33,552 nucleotides of DNA from Omnitrophica bacterium RIFCSPLOWO2_01_FULL_45_10b. Its GTDB lineage: Bacteria; Omnitrophota; Omnitrophia; Omnitrophales; Danuiimicrobiaceae. The number at the start of each line of letters is the position of its first letter. Position 1 is the first letter of the stretch. This document shows, in pieces, positions 18,209-25,168 of the stretch. The DNA lies in contig MHFM01000012.1 in NCBI GenBank assembly GCA_001804205.1, positions 41,975-75,526 of the forward strand, given 5' to 3'. The position numbers and the translations under genes were made by a program. The notes beneath the pieces are model-generated. The model searched no databases, was not told the origin of the DNA, and saw only the letters and a list, made by a program, of their open reading frames with translations.

Positions 18209-18439
18209 CCCCCACCACTTTCCTTAAAATCAGAAATAATCTAGTACCGCGTTCGTTAAGTCCGTACTGGGTTTCCTGCTTTGTCATCCCCGAATGCTTT
18301 AATCGGGGATCCATGGATTCCCGCTTTCGCGGGAATGACAAACCCCTCACGGATTTATCGAATGGTGTACTGGATAAGTCAGAGATTGTTTTCTGCTGCC
18401 AATTTGCTTTTTCTCGCTTCCCAAAAAGTGGTGGGGGAT
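18207..18439 (-). promoter_or_regulatory. 15-bp inverted repeat flanking the argC-argJ spacer, overlapping the argJ ribosome binding site
   Basis: ATCCCCCACCACTTT at 18207-18221 is exactly complementary to AAAGTGGTGGGGGAT at 18425-18439. In the minus-strand transcript the first arm follows the argC stop and the second arm contains the argJ purine-rich ribosome binding site and the first bases of its start codon. Pairing would close a ~203-nt loop that itself carries a hairpin repeat. It may act as a ribosome-binding-site mask, or mark the ends of a small inserted element; the sequence alone does not decide. Confidence 0.6.
18282..18340. repeat. 59-bp compound palindrome in the argC-argJ spacer
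   Basis: TGTCAT and ATGACA ends enclose two hairpins, CCCCGA/TCGGGG and TTCCCGC/GCGGGAA, joined by GGATCCATGGATTCC. This is a common environmental-genome palindromic repeat type whose spurious translation contains FPRKRES; here it produces part of the false ORF 18198-18470. Confidence 0.9.
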
Positions 18440-19467
18440 CATAGGCTGAGCAATCCCGCTTCTTCTGCAAAACCGAGGCGAATGTTCATGTTCTGAATCG
18501 CTTGGCCGCTTGCGCCCTTCAGTAAATTATCAATGGCGGTGATCACAATCACCTGATTTGATTTGTCATCAACAGAAACGCCGATGTCGCAAAAATTCGT
18601 AAACTGAACATTTTTCAAAGCCGGGAACCGATCGACTCCTAAAAACCGAACGAACGGTTCTGCGTCAGCAAAAGCCTGAAAGGCCTTGGCCAATTTATCT
18701 TTTTTGACTCCTGATTTTCGCTTCACATAAATCGTCGATAAAATTCCTCGATTCACCGGCAAAAGATGAGGCACAAATGTAATGTTAATTTTTTCCGCCG
18801 CTATTTCTGAAAGCGTCGGCTCCATTTCAGGCGCATGTTGATGCCGATTCACTTTATAGGCCGCGAAATTTTCATCCACCTCGCAAAATTGCGTTCCCAT
18901 AGAAAGTTTGCGCCCAGCACCGCTCGCACCGGATTTAGAATCAATAATAATGGAATCCCGTTGAATCAAATCGTTCTTAAGCAAAGGGTATAATCCCAAG
19001 ACAGCGCCTGTTGGATAGCACCCGGGATTGGCAATTAAATTTGCATGCTTGATCTGCTCACGATAAATTTCAGGAAGACCATAGACCGCAAATTTAAGCA
19101 ACTTCTTTTGTTCATGCCTCTCGCCATACCACTGTTCATAAATTTTCGCATGACGGAGACGGAAATCAGCGGAAAGATCGATGACGATCTTATCGTGCTT
19201 GTAAAAATCCCCGGCAATGTTCATCGCCAGCGTGTGCGGAAGCGTAATGAAAACAACATCGGAATTGCGAAGCACTTTCCGAAAGTCAAATTTTTCGATG
19301 ACAAGGTCATTGGCCTTGCCCAATGTGGGCACCACGTCTCGAGCCCGAATCCGTTCTTCAGATCGAGTGGTTAAAGTCCCGACCTTAACATGCGGGTGCC
19401 TTGCAAGAATTCGAATCAGTTCATTTCCGGTAAAACTGGTAGCGCCAACAACAGAACATCTGAGCAT
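18439..19467 (-). CDS. argC: N-acetyl-gamma-glutamyl-phosphate reductase
   Basis: 342 residues. ArgC reduces N-acetylglutamyl phosphate to the semialdehyde with NADPH. VVGATSFTGNELIRIL is the Rossmann start. ANPGCYPTG carries the catalytic cysteine (Cys150), and HRHQHAPEME-type and HLLPVNRGIL segments are as in the family. It is the first gene of the arginine/lysine run, with a strong AGGAG ribosome binding site seven bases before the ATG, an attenuator-like hairpin just upstream and a near-consensus sigma70 promoter about 125 bases upstream. Identity is secure. Confidence 0.97.
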   Translation of the reverse strand: MLRCSVVGATSFTGNELIRILARHPHVKVGTLTTRSEERIRARDVVPTLGKANDLVIEKFDFRKVLRNSDVVFITLPHTLAMNIAGDFYKHDKIVIDLSADFRLRHAKIYEQWYGERHEQKKLLKFAVYGLPEIYREQIKHANLIANPGCYPTGAVLGLYPLLKNDLIQRDSIIIDSKSGASGAGRKLSMGTQFCEVDENFAAYKVNRHQHAPEMEPTLSEIAAEKINITFVPHLLPVNRGILSTIYVKRKSGVKKDKLAKAFQAFADAEPFVRFLGVDRFPALKNVQFTNFCDIGVSVDDKSNQVIVITAIDNLLKGASGQAIQNMNIRLGFAEEAGLLSL

Positions 19468-19478
19468 ATTTGTCTCCT

Positions 19479-19518
19479 AAAATAAAAACTTTCTAAACAC
19501 CATCCGGTGCTTAGAAAG
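19479..19518 (-). terminator. Attenuator-like intrinsic hairpin in the argC leader
   Basis: On the minus strand CTTTCTAAGCACC and GGTGTTTAGAAAG form a 13-bp stem with one G-U pair and a GGAT loop, followed directly by TTTTTATTTT. It lies between the promoter and argC, and its T-run ends at the argC Shine-Dalgarno. A terminator inside a leader points to regulated transcription of the arginine cluster. Confidence 0.8.
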
Positions 19519-19552
19519 AAGAACGGGCGTCCTTTTCCATGAGGACAGGCAT
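19511..19552 (-). CDS. Possible leader peptide of the argC attenuator
   Basis: A 13-codon frame (MPVLMEKDARSSF) starts at 19552 right after AAAGGG; a second in-frame ATG at 19540 has better spacing. Its single arginine codon CGT stands only seven bases before the terminator stem, and the TAA stop lies within the left stem arm. A ribosome waiting at CGT would cover that arm and could prevent termination. This is a hypothesis; the ORF could be chance. Confidence 0.3.
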   Translation of the reverse strand: MPVLMEKDARSSF

Positions 19553-19591
19553 CCCTTTAAGTGAAAAATAGGGGATAACAACGAAAGTGTT

Positions 19592-19620
19592 ATTATAAAG
19601 GCAGGCTTATCCTTTGTCAA
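19592..19620 (-). promoter_or_regulatory. Sigma70-type promoter of the arg/lys cluster
   Basis: TTGACA at 19620-19615 and TATAAT at 19597-19592 are separated by exactly 17 bases, a full match to the housekeeping consensus. Transcription would start near 19585, giving a leader of about 118 bases before argC. The region 19468-19808 (341 bases without a large gene) holds this promoter, the argC leader, an inverted-repeat element and the rnc promoter. Confidence 0.88.
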
Positions 19621-19642
19621 ATGAATAGGTTAGGTAAATTTC

Positions 19643-19751
19643 ACCCCGTTAGACCTACTATTACAAGAGCTTATTTAACGAGGGGTTACGCGGATGAAAA
19701 ATAAATTAGCCAGAGATTCGCTTTTCAAGTCCGGCAGAGGTCTAACGGGGT
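19643..19751. repeat. 109-bp inverted-repeat element, copy 1 (ends ACCCCGTTAGA)
   Basis: ACCCCGTTAGACCT at 19643-19656 is exactly complementary to AGGTCTAACGGGGT at 19738-19751. The 80-base interior shows no gene. The same terminal sequence occurs on the element at 33281-33406. Both are MITE-like in shape and sit just upstream of a gene. Confidence 0.8.
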
Positions 19752-19757
19752 TTATGC

Positions 19758-19786
19758 TTGACTTTCTAGTCGAGTCATCCTATTTT
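19758..19786 (+). promoter_or_regulatory. Likely promoter of rnc
   Basis: TTGACT and TATTTT are spaced by 17 bases on the plus strand, starting seven bases after the right end of the inverted-repeat element. A start near 19793 would give a short leader that includes the AAGGTGGAG ribosome binding region. The match is moderate. Confidence 0.5.
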
Positions 19787-19811
19787 TGGTTTAAAAATAA
19801 GGTGGAGAATG

Positions 19812-20519
19812 ATGGCAAAAACATACCTTGAGCGAATGATTGGCAAGCCATTTCGAAACAAAAAATGGCTCCATGCTGCCCTCACCCATCCATCATATCA
19901 AAATGCTGGCCAGCCGCTTAAATCAGGGGCACTGTTTCAACGCCTCGAATTCCTTGGGGATTCAATTTTAAATTTATTCATCGCCACCCGCTTATACGAT
20001 CTTTTTCCAAATGCAAATGAAGGCCTGCTCAGCCGTTTGCGGTCCACCCTTGTCTCTAAAAAGCTATTGGCGCGAATTGCCCGCACCATTCGCCTCAAAA
20101 GTCATCTTTTGCTTGGGAAACATGTCGAACAACATCACGAATTAGCGCGTGAAAAAATATTGGCGGACGCTTTTGAAGCTTTAATCGCTGCAATTTATTT
20201 TGACCGCGGGCGAAAAGCGATAGAACAATTCCTTACCAAATGTTTTGAACCTTATTTCAATCAAAAAAAACTCTTTCAACTAGACCCGAATCCAAAAAGC
20301 ACTTTGCAGGAACATACGCAAAAGAAATTCGGCGTTCTTCCTTCTTACCGAGTTGCATCCCAACGAAACCGAAGCGCCTTCACCGCTTGGGTCACCATTA
20401 GAGGAAAACGAAAAACAAAGGGCGAAGGCAGAACCAAGCAAGAGGCAGAAACACAAGCTGCCGCGAAGTTGATCAAAAAATTAAAAATTAATCCTCTAAA
20501 AGTTATGGGGAAGAACTAA
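19812..20519 (+). CDS. rnc: Ribonuclease III
   Basis: RNase III cuts double-stranded RNA, matures rRNA precursors and controls mRNA levels. The catalytic domain carries the signature RLEFLGDSIL with the acidic metal ligands, and ADAFEALIAAIY with the second acidic pair. A dsRNA-binding domain follows (STLQEHTQKKFG to the GEGRTKQEAETQAAAKLI helix). Two ATG codons stand in tandem at 19809 and 19812; the second is preferred because it lies at better distance from AAGGTGG, giving 235 residues. It is the only plus-strand gene, divergent from argC and convergent with the AsmA-like gene. Its usual partners (acpP, fabF) are absent. Confidence 0.95.
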   Translation: MAKTYLERMIGKPFRNKKWLHAALTHPSYQNAGQPLKSGALFQRLEFLGDSILNLFIATRLYDLFPNANEGLLSRLRSTLVSKKLLARIARTIRLKSHLLLGKHVEQHHELAREKILADAFEALIAAIYFDRGRKAIEQFLTKCFEPYFNQKKLFQLDPNPKSTLQEHTQKKFGVLPSYRVASQRNRSAFTAWVTIRGKRKTKGEGRTKQEAETQAAAKLIKKLKINPLKVMGKN

Positions 20520-20537
20520 GAGCTTCTGACAAAAAGT

Positions 20538-20692
20538 GTCATTCTGAAGGCGCAGCCTGAAGAATCTAATTGTAGATCCTTCGCGGAGTTTACCCTGAGC
20601 CTGAGATCCTTCACTTTCCGCCACCCGAGACGGCGGATCCGCCGTTCTGCTGGGCGGACGTTCAGGATGACAGACGAAGGGCTCAGGATGAC
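20538..20692. repeat. Composite palindromic repeat between convergent rnc and the AsmA-like gene
   Basis: Begins GTCATTCTGAAGGCG and ends twice, with TTCAGGATGAC at 20671 and CTCAGGATGAC at 20692. The interior carries a further hairpin with CGGCGGATCCGCCG and GGGCGGA arms, as if one repeat were nested in another. It fills most of the 191-base convergent spacer, where it could serve as a bidirectional terminator. Confidence 0.8.
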
Positions 20693-20710
20693 AAGGTTTT
20701 TGCTGGTGTT

Positions 20711-23332
20711 CTAAGAAGAAGATTTCTTTTGGGAAAGGAATTGCTCCAACAGATTGAAGCCGCTGTCCAAAAGAGCTTGTTCTAAACTTGCGGGTTGAGC
20801 AGTTGTTGATTTTTGAGGAACCTGATTTTTAGCGTTTTCTTGAGTGGCCACACTTGATGGCGCGAACCAGCGCGACGTAATTTTAGAAAATTGATCCCGC
20901 ACCAAGCTTTCCAAAAAAGTTTGAATCAGCATCGGATCTTGATGAATCGATGGATTGGAAATTGGCCCGGTAAGCAGAATGGGGATGGGCCCAAGCCGAG
21001 CGTTCTGAGGCAAATTTGAATTAACGGATTGTCCCAAAGCCGGGGCCAAATAAAGCGAAAGCCTAAAATTAAGATTCCCGTCAAATCCAATGTCACCGGC
21101 AGCCTCCACCTGAAAATCATCGGAAACAAGAAGTAAATTTCCTGTTTTTATCTTTTTGCTTTCGATTTCAAAATCGCCCCGGACATCGCTAAAACGCGTT
21201 TTCCCAGATTTAAAACTACCTAAAGGTGCGAGCTCGGCAATCTTACCCAAACCGCCCAAAAGATCGAAAGAATGAAACTCCCCGTTCGCCACCGCAAGAG
21301 AGCCCGTTCCCTTCAGCCGGTCCAACCAACCGGCATCAAAAGGTCCGTCGCTTTTCAATTGAGCAGTTGCAAAAAGATTTCCTTCGATAACGGGTTGGCC
21401 TTGTGTGGCATACATCCGTGCAAAACTCAAGCGGTCAAGTTCAAATGTGATCACGCTTGAAGGAGCAGATTTAAAATCAAACATGGCCTGGCCGGAAACC
21501 CGTCCTCCAAAAACATTGAAATACAAATCGGGGATCATCAGATGGTTCTCCGAAAAAGCAATATGTGATTCAAAATCATCCAGAGATTCGTCGGGTGAAA
21601 ATACGCCTGTAACCGCCGCTTCAACGGATCTCCAATCTACTTTCTTTCCGCTGAGTTGAAGGGCCTCATCAATTTTACGAAGTTCGGACACCAAATCTAA
21701 AACTTTGAGCTGCTCGGAACGGAGAATAACAAGCCCTTTACGGTTTGGCTCCCAAAACATTTTGCCATCCAATGAAAATTGCGAATGCCCTACTCCAAAA
21801 CGAACACCCTTAAGTTCGGAATCTAAAGGGCCAAAATCAATTGATCCATTTACGTCATAAATGCGTGCGCCTGTTTTTGAGCGGGCTTCCAAATGATCCA
21901 GGCTGATATTATTCATCACCCGCGCTTCTTTAAAGCGGTTAAAATTTCCTTTTACACTCGTCAAAATTTTCACCGCGCCTGAAAGTTCAAACTGGCGCAA
22001 TAAGGGAAAATACTGCTCCCATCCCTTGATTGAAAATTTATTCGTTAAAATGGTCATTTCGCCTTGTCCCGTGGCAAGATCTAGCCCCACAAGAGAACCC
22101 TTGAGGGAGGCTTGCTCGAAATCGGCCGAAAAATCACCGCGAAGCCCCCGACCGATAACCAATTTCATATCGCTTTTCAAAAAGAGCGGGACCCCACTAG
22201 ATTTGGAAAAATATTTGGAATAAGCAAGAGAGGCCTTGGTTAAATCAATTCGAGAATTAACAACCAAAAGCTCAGGTTGGCCTTTGACAAAAAAATCCAA
22301 TTGGCTTTCTCCTGAAAGTCCCAAATTCACAGGAATAATTTTTTCGAAAGGAAGAATATATTGAGGAAAAGTTTCTAAATGGAGGGCGTTGGATTTGACG
22401 AGCACTTCCTCGACGGACGTTTTGAATACATTAAACCGGCCTTCCGCTTCAAAAGGCCCAAACGGTGTCGCAAATGTAGTGCCCTCATTTAAAATGAGCG
22501 CGCCGCTTTCTAAATCAATCTGAGCTTGGTACTTCACTTGATAATCACCCTCTACGCTCGGGGCAGATTTCGGGGACATTTCGTATATCAAATCCTTAAG
22601 AACGGCGGAACCTTTAACGTCCAGCTGCGAAATTCCTGCGCGTTTAATAATTTGTGTTGAACTTGAAAATGTGCCTTTTTTGAAGTCGATAGGGAGCGGA
22701 GACCGCCACCAGGAAGCTAATTTTGAAAGCTCAAGAGCATCGATTGAAACTTGGGCTTTGGCGATCAAATCTTTCGGCCTAAAATTTTTGAAATCAATGG
22801 TGAAAGTCCCTGACAAATTAACGTTGTCCGAATCGCTCAAAAATTTGGCTTTTACTCTAAAGCGAATGGGCTTATTGGAACGGAAGTTCCAAAGGTCAAA
22901 TGAAACATGTTCAAAAGAAACTGTTTTTGCGAAGTCACTGCCCGGTTCACGCCAAACGTATTGGATAGTCGCATTGCTTAATACAACATGCGCCAAGGAT
23001 GGCTTGCCCATCAATAATGAAAAAAGAACGGGGCGAAAGGTAGCCTTGTCCGCTTTGATCGAAGGAATATTGGAATCCGGGCCCGCGGGTTCCAAACTGA
23101 AATGTGTCAGATGCAAGACGGGGGTCGGTAAAAAAGAGACCCGGACCTCTTTAAAAGTAGGGGTAGAACCTGTCTGTTCTTGAACCGCTTGGCTCATCAT
23201 CCGCTGCAAAGATTCTGATGGAATTAGAAGAGGCAGCGATGAGAAAAACGCGGCGATAAAAATAGCGGCGATCGTCAAAACCAGCGGAGCATACCGCTTG
23301 AACAGTTGGGTTTTTATCATGACAGAGGGCAT
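20711..23332 (-). CDS. AsmA-like envelope protein
   Basis: 873 residues. One N-terminal membrane anchor (about 14-35, VLTIAAIFIAAFFSSLPLL) is followed by a very long beta-rich periplasmic region. That region repeats short patterns such as GRFNVF, SGAVKILTSVKGNF and GRVSGQAMFDF, and ends with an AsmA-C-like segment (GTGSLAVANGEFHSFDLLGGLG; FRLSLYLAPALG; GPISNPSIHQDP). Proteins of the AsmA/YhdP/TamB group bridge the periplasm and are thought to move phospholipids to the outer membrane. The C-terminus after the domain is a Q/S-rich tail. The start may be the second Met (MIKTQ); no clear ribosome binding site distinguishes them. It follows the small lipoprotein gene by 23 bases, so it is probably the last gene of the rplM transcript. 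Specific function unknown. Confidence 0.8.
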   Translation of the reverse strand: MPSVMIKTQLFKRYAPLVLTIAAIFIAAFFSSLPLLIPSESLQRMMSQAVQEQTGSTPTFKEVRVSFLPTPVLHLTHFSLEPAGPDSNIPSIKADKATFRPVLFSLLMGKPSLAHVVLSNATIQYVWREPGSDFAKTVSFEHVSFDLWNFRSNKPIRFRVKAKFLSDSDNVNLSGTFTIDFKNFRPKDLIAKAQVSIDALELSKLASWWRSPLPIDFKKGTFSSSTQIIKRAGISQLDVKGSAVLKDLIYEMSPKSAPSVEGDYQVKYQAQIDLESGALILNEGTTFATPFGPFEAEGRFNVFKTSVEEVLVKSNALHLETFPQYILPFEKIIPVNLGLSGESQLDFFVKGQPELLVVNSRIDLTKASLAYSKYFSKSSGVPLFLKSDMKLVIGRGLRGDFSADFEQASLKGSLVGLDLATGQGEMTILTNKFSIKGWEQYFPLLRQFELSGAVKILTSVKGNFNRFKEARVMNNISLDHLEARSKTGARIYDVNGSIDFGPLDSELKGVRFGVGHSQFSLDGKMFWEPNRKGLVILRSEQLKVLDLVSELRKIDEALQLSGKKVDWRSVEAAVTGVFSPDESLDDFESHIAFSENHLMIPDLYFNVFGGRVSGQAMFDFKSAPSSVITFELDRLSFARMYATQGQPVIEGNLFATAQLKSDGPFDAGWLDRLKGTGSLAVANGEFHSFDLLGGLGKIAELAPLGSFKSGKTRFSDVRGDFEIESKKIKTGNLLLVSDDFQVEAAGDIGFDGNLNFRLSLYLAPALGQSVNSNLPQNARLGPIPILLTGPISNPSIHQDPMLIQTFLESLVRDQFSKITSRWFAPSSVATQENAKNQVPQKSTTAQPASLEQALLDSGFNLLEQFLSQKKSSS

Positions 23333-23355
23333 ATTGTACCAGCGAGAGGTGAGAA

Positions 23356-23490
23356 CTAGTAGTTGCTATTTAGCTGACTTGATCCAACCGGCCTGTAATT
23401 ATAATCTTCAAGGAAAGCAGCGCAGCCGGAACATTGAATCAAGAGAATGAGTGTAATCAACCACCGAAGTGCTAACAAAAATCGATTCAT
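23356..23490 (-). CDS. Very small lipoprotein (44 residues)
   Basis: The ORF track shows a longer frame from 23637 that overlaps rpsI in another frame; the ATG at 23490 is the sensible start. It gives MNRFLLALRWLITLILLIQC then SGC, a lysine/arginine-poor hydrophobic signal with a lipobox-like CSGC, and a 23-residue mature tail ending SSQLNSNY. It is 16 bases after the rpsI stop and just before the AsmA-like gene, which suggests an envelope role. Its small size keeps confidence moderate; the family is not recognised. Confidence 0.55.
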   Translation of the reverse strand: MNRFLLALRWLITLILLIQCSGCAAFLEDYNYRPVGSSQLNSNY

Positions 23491-23506
23491 AAATGTACGA
23501 CAACGA

Positions 23507-23914
23507 TTACCGCTTCGTATATTGAAAACTGCGCCGTGCACCTTTATGGCCGTACTTTTTGCGTTCTTTTTTGCGCGGGTCACGCGTGAGAAACCCGCCC
23601 TTGCGCAAGAGTGAACGAAGATTTGGGTCAAACTCAAGAAGTGCCCGGGAAATTCCGAGCCGAACTGCTTCTGCTTGACCCGTCAAACCACCGCCGCAAA
23701 CTTCAGCTCTAATGGCAAAGCGATCCATCAATTTAGCGGCTTCGAGCGGTTGTTGAATAATCATTCGCAGTGTCTCGCGTGGAAAATAAGTTTCTTGAGT
23801 TTTGGAATTCACAACAATTTCTTTTCCACCATCCGCAAGCCAAACGCGGGCGATGGCGCTTTTGCGCCGGCCCAAACCGTAAAAAGAATTTGTTTTGATT
23901 TCTGCTTCAACCAT
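23507..23914 (-). CDS. rpsI: 30S ribosomal protein S9
   Basis: 135 residues. The GLGRRKSAIARVWL start, the GGGLTGQAEAVRLGISRAL core and the basic tail ending SFQYTKR are all typical of S9, whose C-terminal KR reaches the ribosomal P site and contacts tRNA. It starts nine bases after the rplM stop, the conserved L13-S9 arrangement. Identity is secure. Confidence 0.98.
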   Translation of the reverse strand: MVEAEIKTNSFYGLGRRKSAIARVWLADGGKEIVVNSKTQETYFPRETLRMIIQQPLEAAKLMDRFAIRAEVCGGGLTGQAEAVRLGISRALLEFDPNLRSLLRKGGFLTRDPRKKERKKYGHKGARRSFQYTKR

Positions 23915-23923
23915 AATTTGAGT

Positions 23924-24352
23924 TTACGCCGGAAAAGGTACGGGTTTTTGCGCCGCTTGCCGATGTTCGGCACCCGCATAAATACGAAGCCGCTTTAACA
24001 TTTTATCGGCCAGCCGATTTTTCGGAAGCATTCTGCGAACTGCTTCGCTGATAATAAGTTCCGGATTTTTCGCCTGCATCTGTTCAAACGTAGCGGTGTG
24101 GCGGCCTCCCGGATAACCGGTATAATGTTGATAAATTTTTTCTTTGAATTTTCGCCCCGTCACGCGAATTTGTTTTGCATTAATCACAACCACTTGGTCT
24201 CCGCATTCAATATGAGGCGTATAAAAAGGCTCGTCTTTTCCCATGAGAACCGTTGCAATCCGGACGGCAAGCCGGCCTAAGATTTGATCTTTTGCGTCAA
24301 CCAGGTAACACTTCCGTTCAATTTCGTTTGCTTTTGGTAAATAAGTTTTCAT
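23924..24352 (-). CDS. rplM: 50S ribosomal protein L13
   Basis: 142 residues. It has WYLVDA-like CYLVDAKDQILGRLA near the start, the VVVINAKQIRVTG segment and the YTGYPGG loop, all typical of L13, an early 23S rRNA-binding protein. AAGGA lies six bases before the ATG, and a strong promoter lies 30 bases further upstream. It forms an operon with rpsI and probably with the two envelope genes downstream. Confidence 0.98.
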   Translation of the reverse strand: MKTYLPKANEIERKCYLVDAKDQILGRLAVRIATVLMGKDEPFYTPHIECGDQVVVINAKQIRVTGRKFKEKIYQHYTGYPGGRHTATFEQMQAKNPELIISEAVRRMLPKNRLADKMLKRLRIYAGAEHRQAAQKPVPFPA

Positions 24353-24381
24353 TGTTATTCCTTATCGGGAAAAGAGCGTGA

Positions 24382-24410
24382 AGTATATCAGAACCCCTCT
24401 TTGTTGTCAA
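24382..24410 (-). promoter_or_regulatory. Sigma70-type promoter of rplM-rpsI
   Basis: TTGACA at 24410-24405 and TATACT at 24387-24382 are 17 bases apart. It lies in the 81-base gap between truA and rplM and explains strong ribosomal-protein expression independent of truA. Confidence 0.85.
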
Positions 24411-24433
24411 AACGATTAAACATGAACCGGAAC

Positions 24434-25168
24434 TTAATAGATAACTCGTTTAAGTACAAGGCCTTGTGGTGGAGCCGTGGCGCCCACAAGCTCACGCTTT
24501 TTTAAGGTGAAAATCTGTTTAAGATCGGTGAGGCCAAGCTTTCCTGCGCCCACCTCAACAAGCGTACCGACCATGCTGCGGACCATCTTATACAAAAACC
24601 CATTTGAGGTTACCGTCAACACGATTTCCCTTCCCTTTTTTTGAACGCTTAACTGCCGGATGGTTCGAACGGCGCTCTTCCGCCTGCTTCCGCTTGATTC
24701 AAAGGCGCGAAAATCATGCCTGCCGCAAAAGAGCCGTGCTGCGCGTTTCATTTTGAGAAGGCTGAGCGGATGAGGAACATGAAATGCGCGAAAGCGTTCA
24801 AGCGGCGAGCGAGTTTTTGAATTCAGAATACGGTACTCATACACTTTCCATTTTGCAGAAAACTGGGCATGAAATTTAGGTGATACTTCTTCGGCAGCAA
24901 TAACCGCAAGGTCATCTGGCAAATAACAGTTCAGGCCCTGTTCGATTTTAAAAAACGGAATCTTGGAATTAATATGGAAATTAACAACCTGGCCTTCCGC
25001 GTGCACACCCGAATCTGTTCGGCCGGAAGCGATCGTGTGAATATTTTTTTGGAATAATTTTTTTAATGCTGTTTCAAGCTCATTTTGAACGGTACGATGG
25101 CGCTTTTGTTTTTGAAATCCAAAAAATGAAGTGCCATCGTACTCTAATGTGAGTTTAATATTCCGCAT
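24434..25168 (-). CDS. truA: tRNA pseudouridine synthase A
   Basis: 244 residues. TruA converts uridines 38-40 of the tRNA anticodon stem-loop to pseudouridine. The catalytic aspartate is in GRTDSGVHA (Asp52). LEYDGTSFFGFQKQ near the start and NGFLYKMVRSMVGTLVEVG are family hallmarks. The start ATG shares one base with the stop of the preceding oxidase gene (TAATG), so the two are translationally coupled even though their functions differ. Confidence 0.96.
   Translation of the reverse strand: MRNIKLTLEYDGTSFFGFQKQKRHRTVQNELETALKKLFQKNIHTIASGRTDSGVHAEGQVVNFHINSKIPFFKIEQGLNCYLPDDLAVIAAEEVSPKFHAQFSAKWKVYEYRILNSKTRSPLERFRAFHVPHPLSLLKMKRAARLFCGRHDFRAFESSGSRRKSAVRTIRQLSVQKKGREIVLTVTSNGFLYKMVRSMVGTLVEVGAGKLGLTDLKQIFTLKKRELVGATAPPQGLVLKRVIY

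Noticed and set aside
18198-18470. 90-residue minus-strand ORF across the argC-argJ spacer
   Set aside because: It overlaps the argC end and argJ start in another frame and consists largely of palindromic repeat sequence.
19479-19590. Known riboswitch class in the argC leader
   Set aside because: I could not match the leader to any riboswitch consensus I know; only the terminator hairpin and a small ORF are supported.
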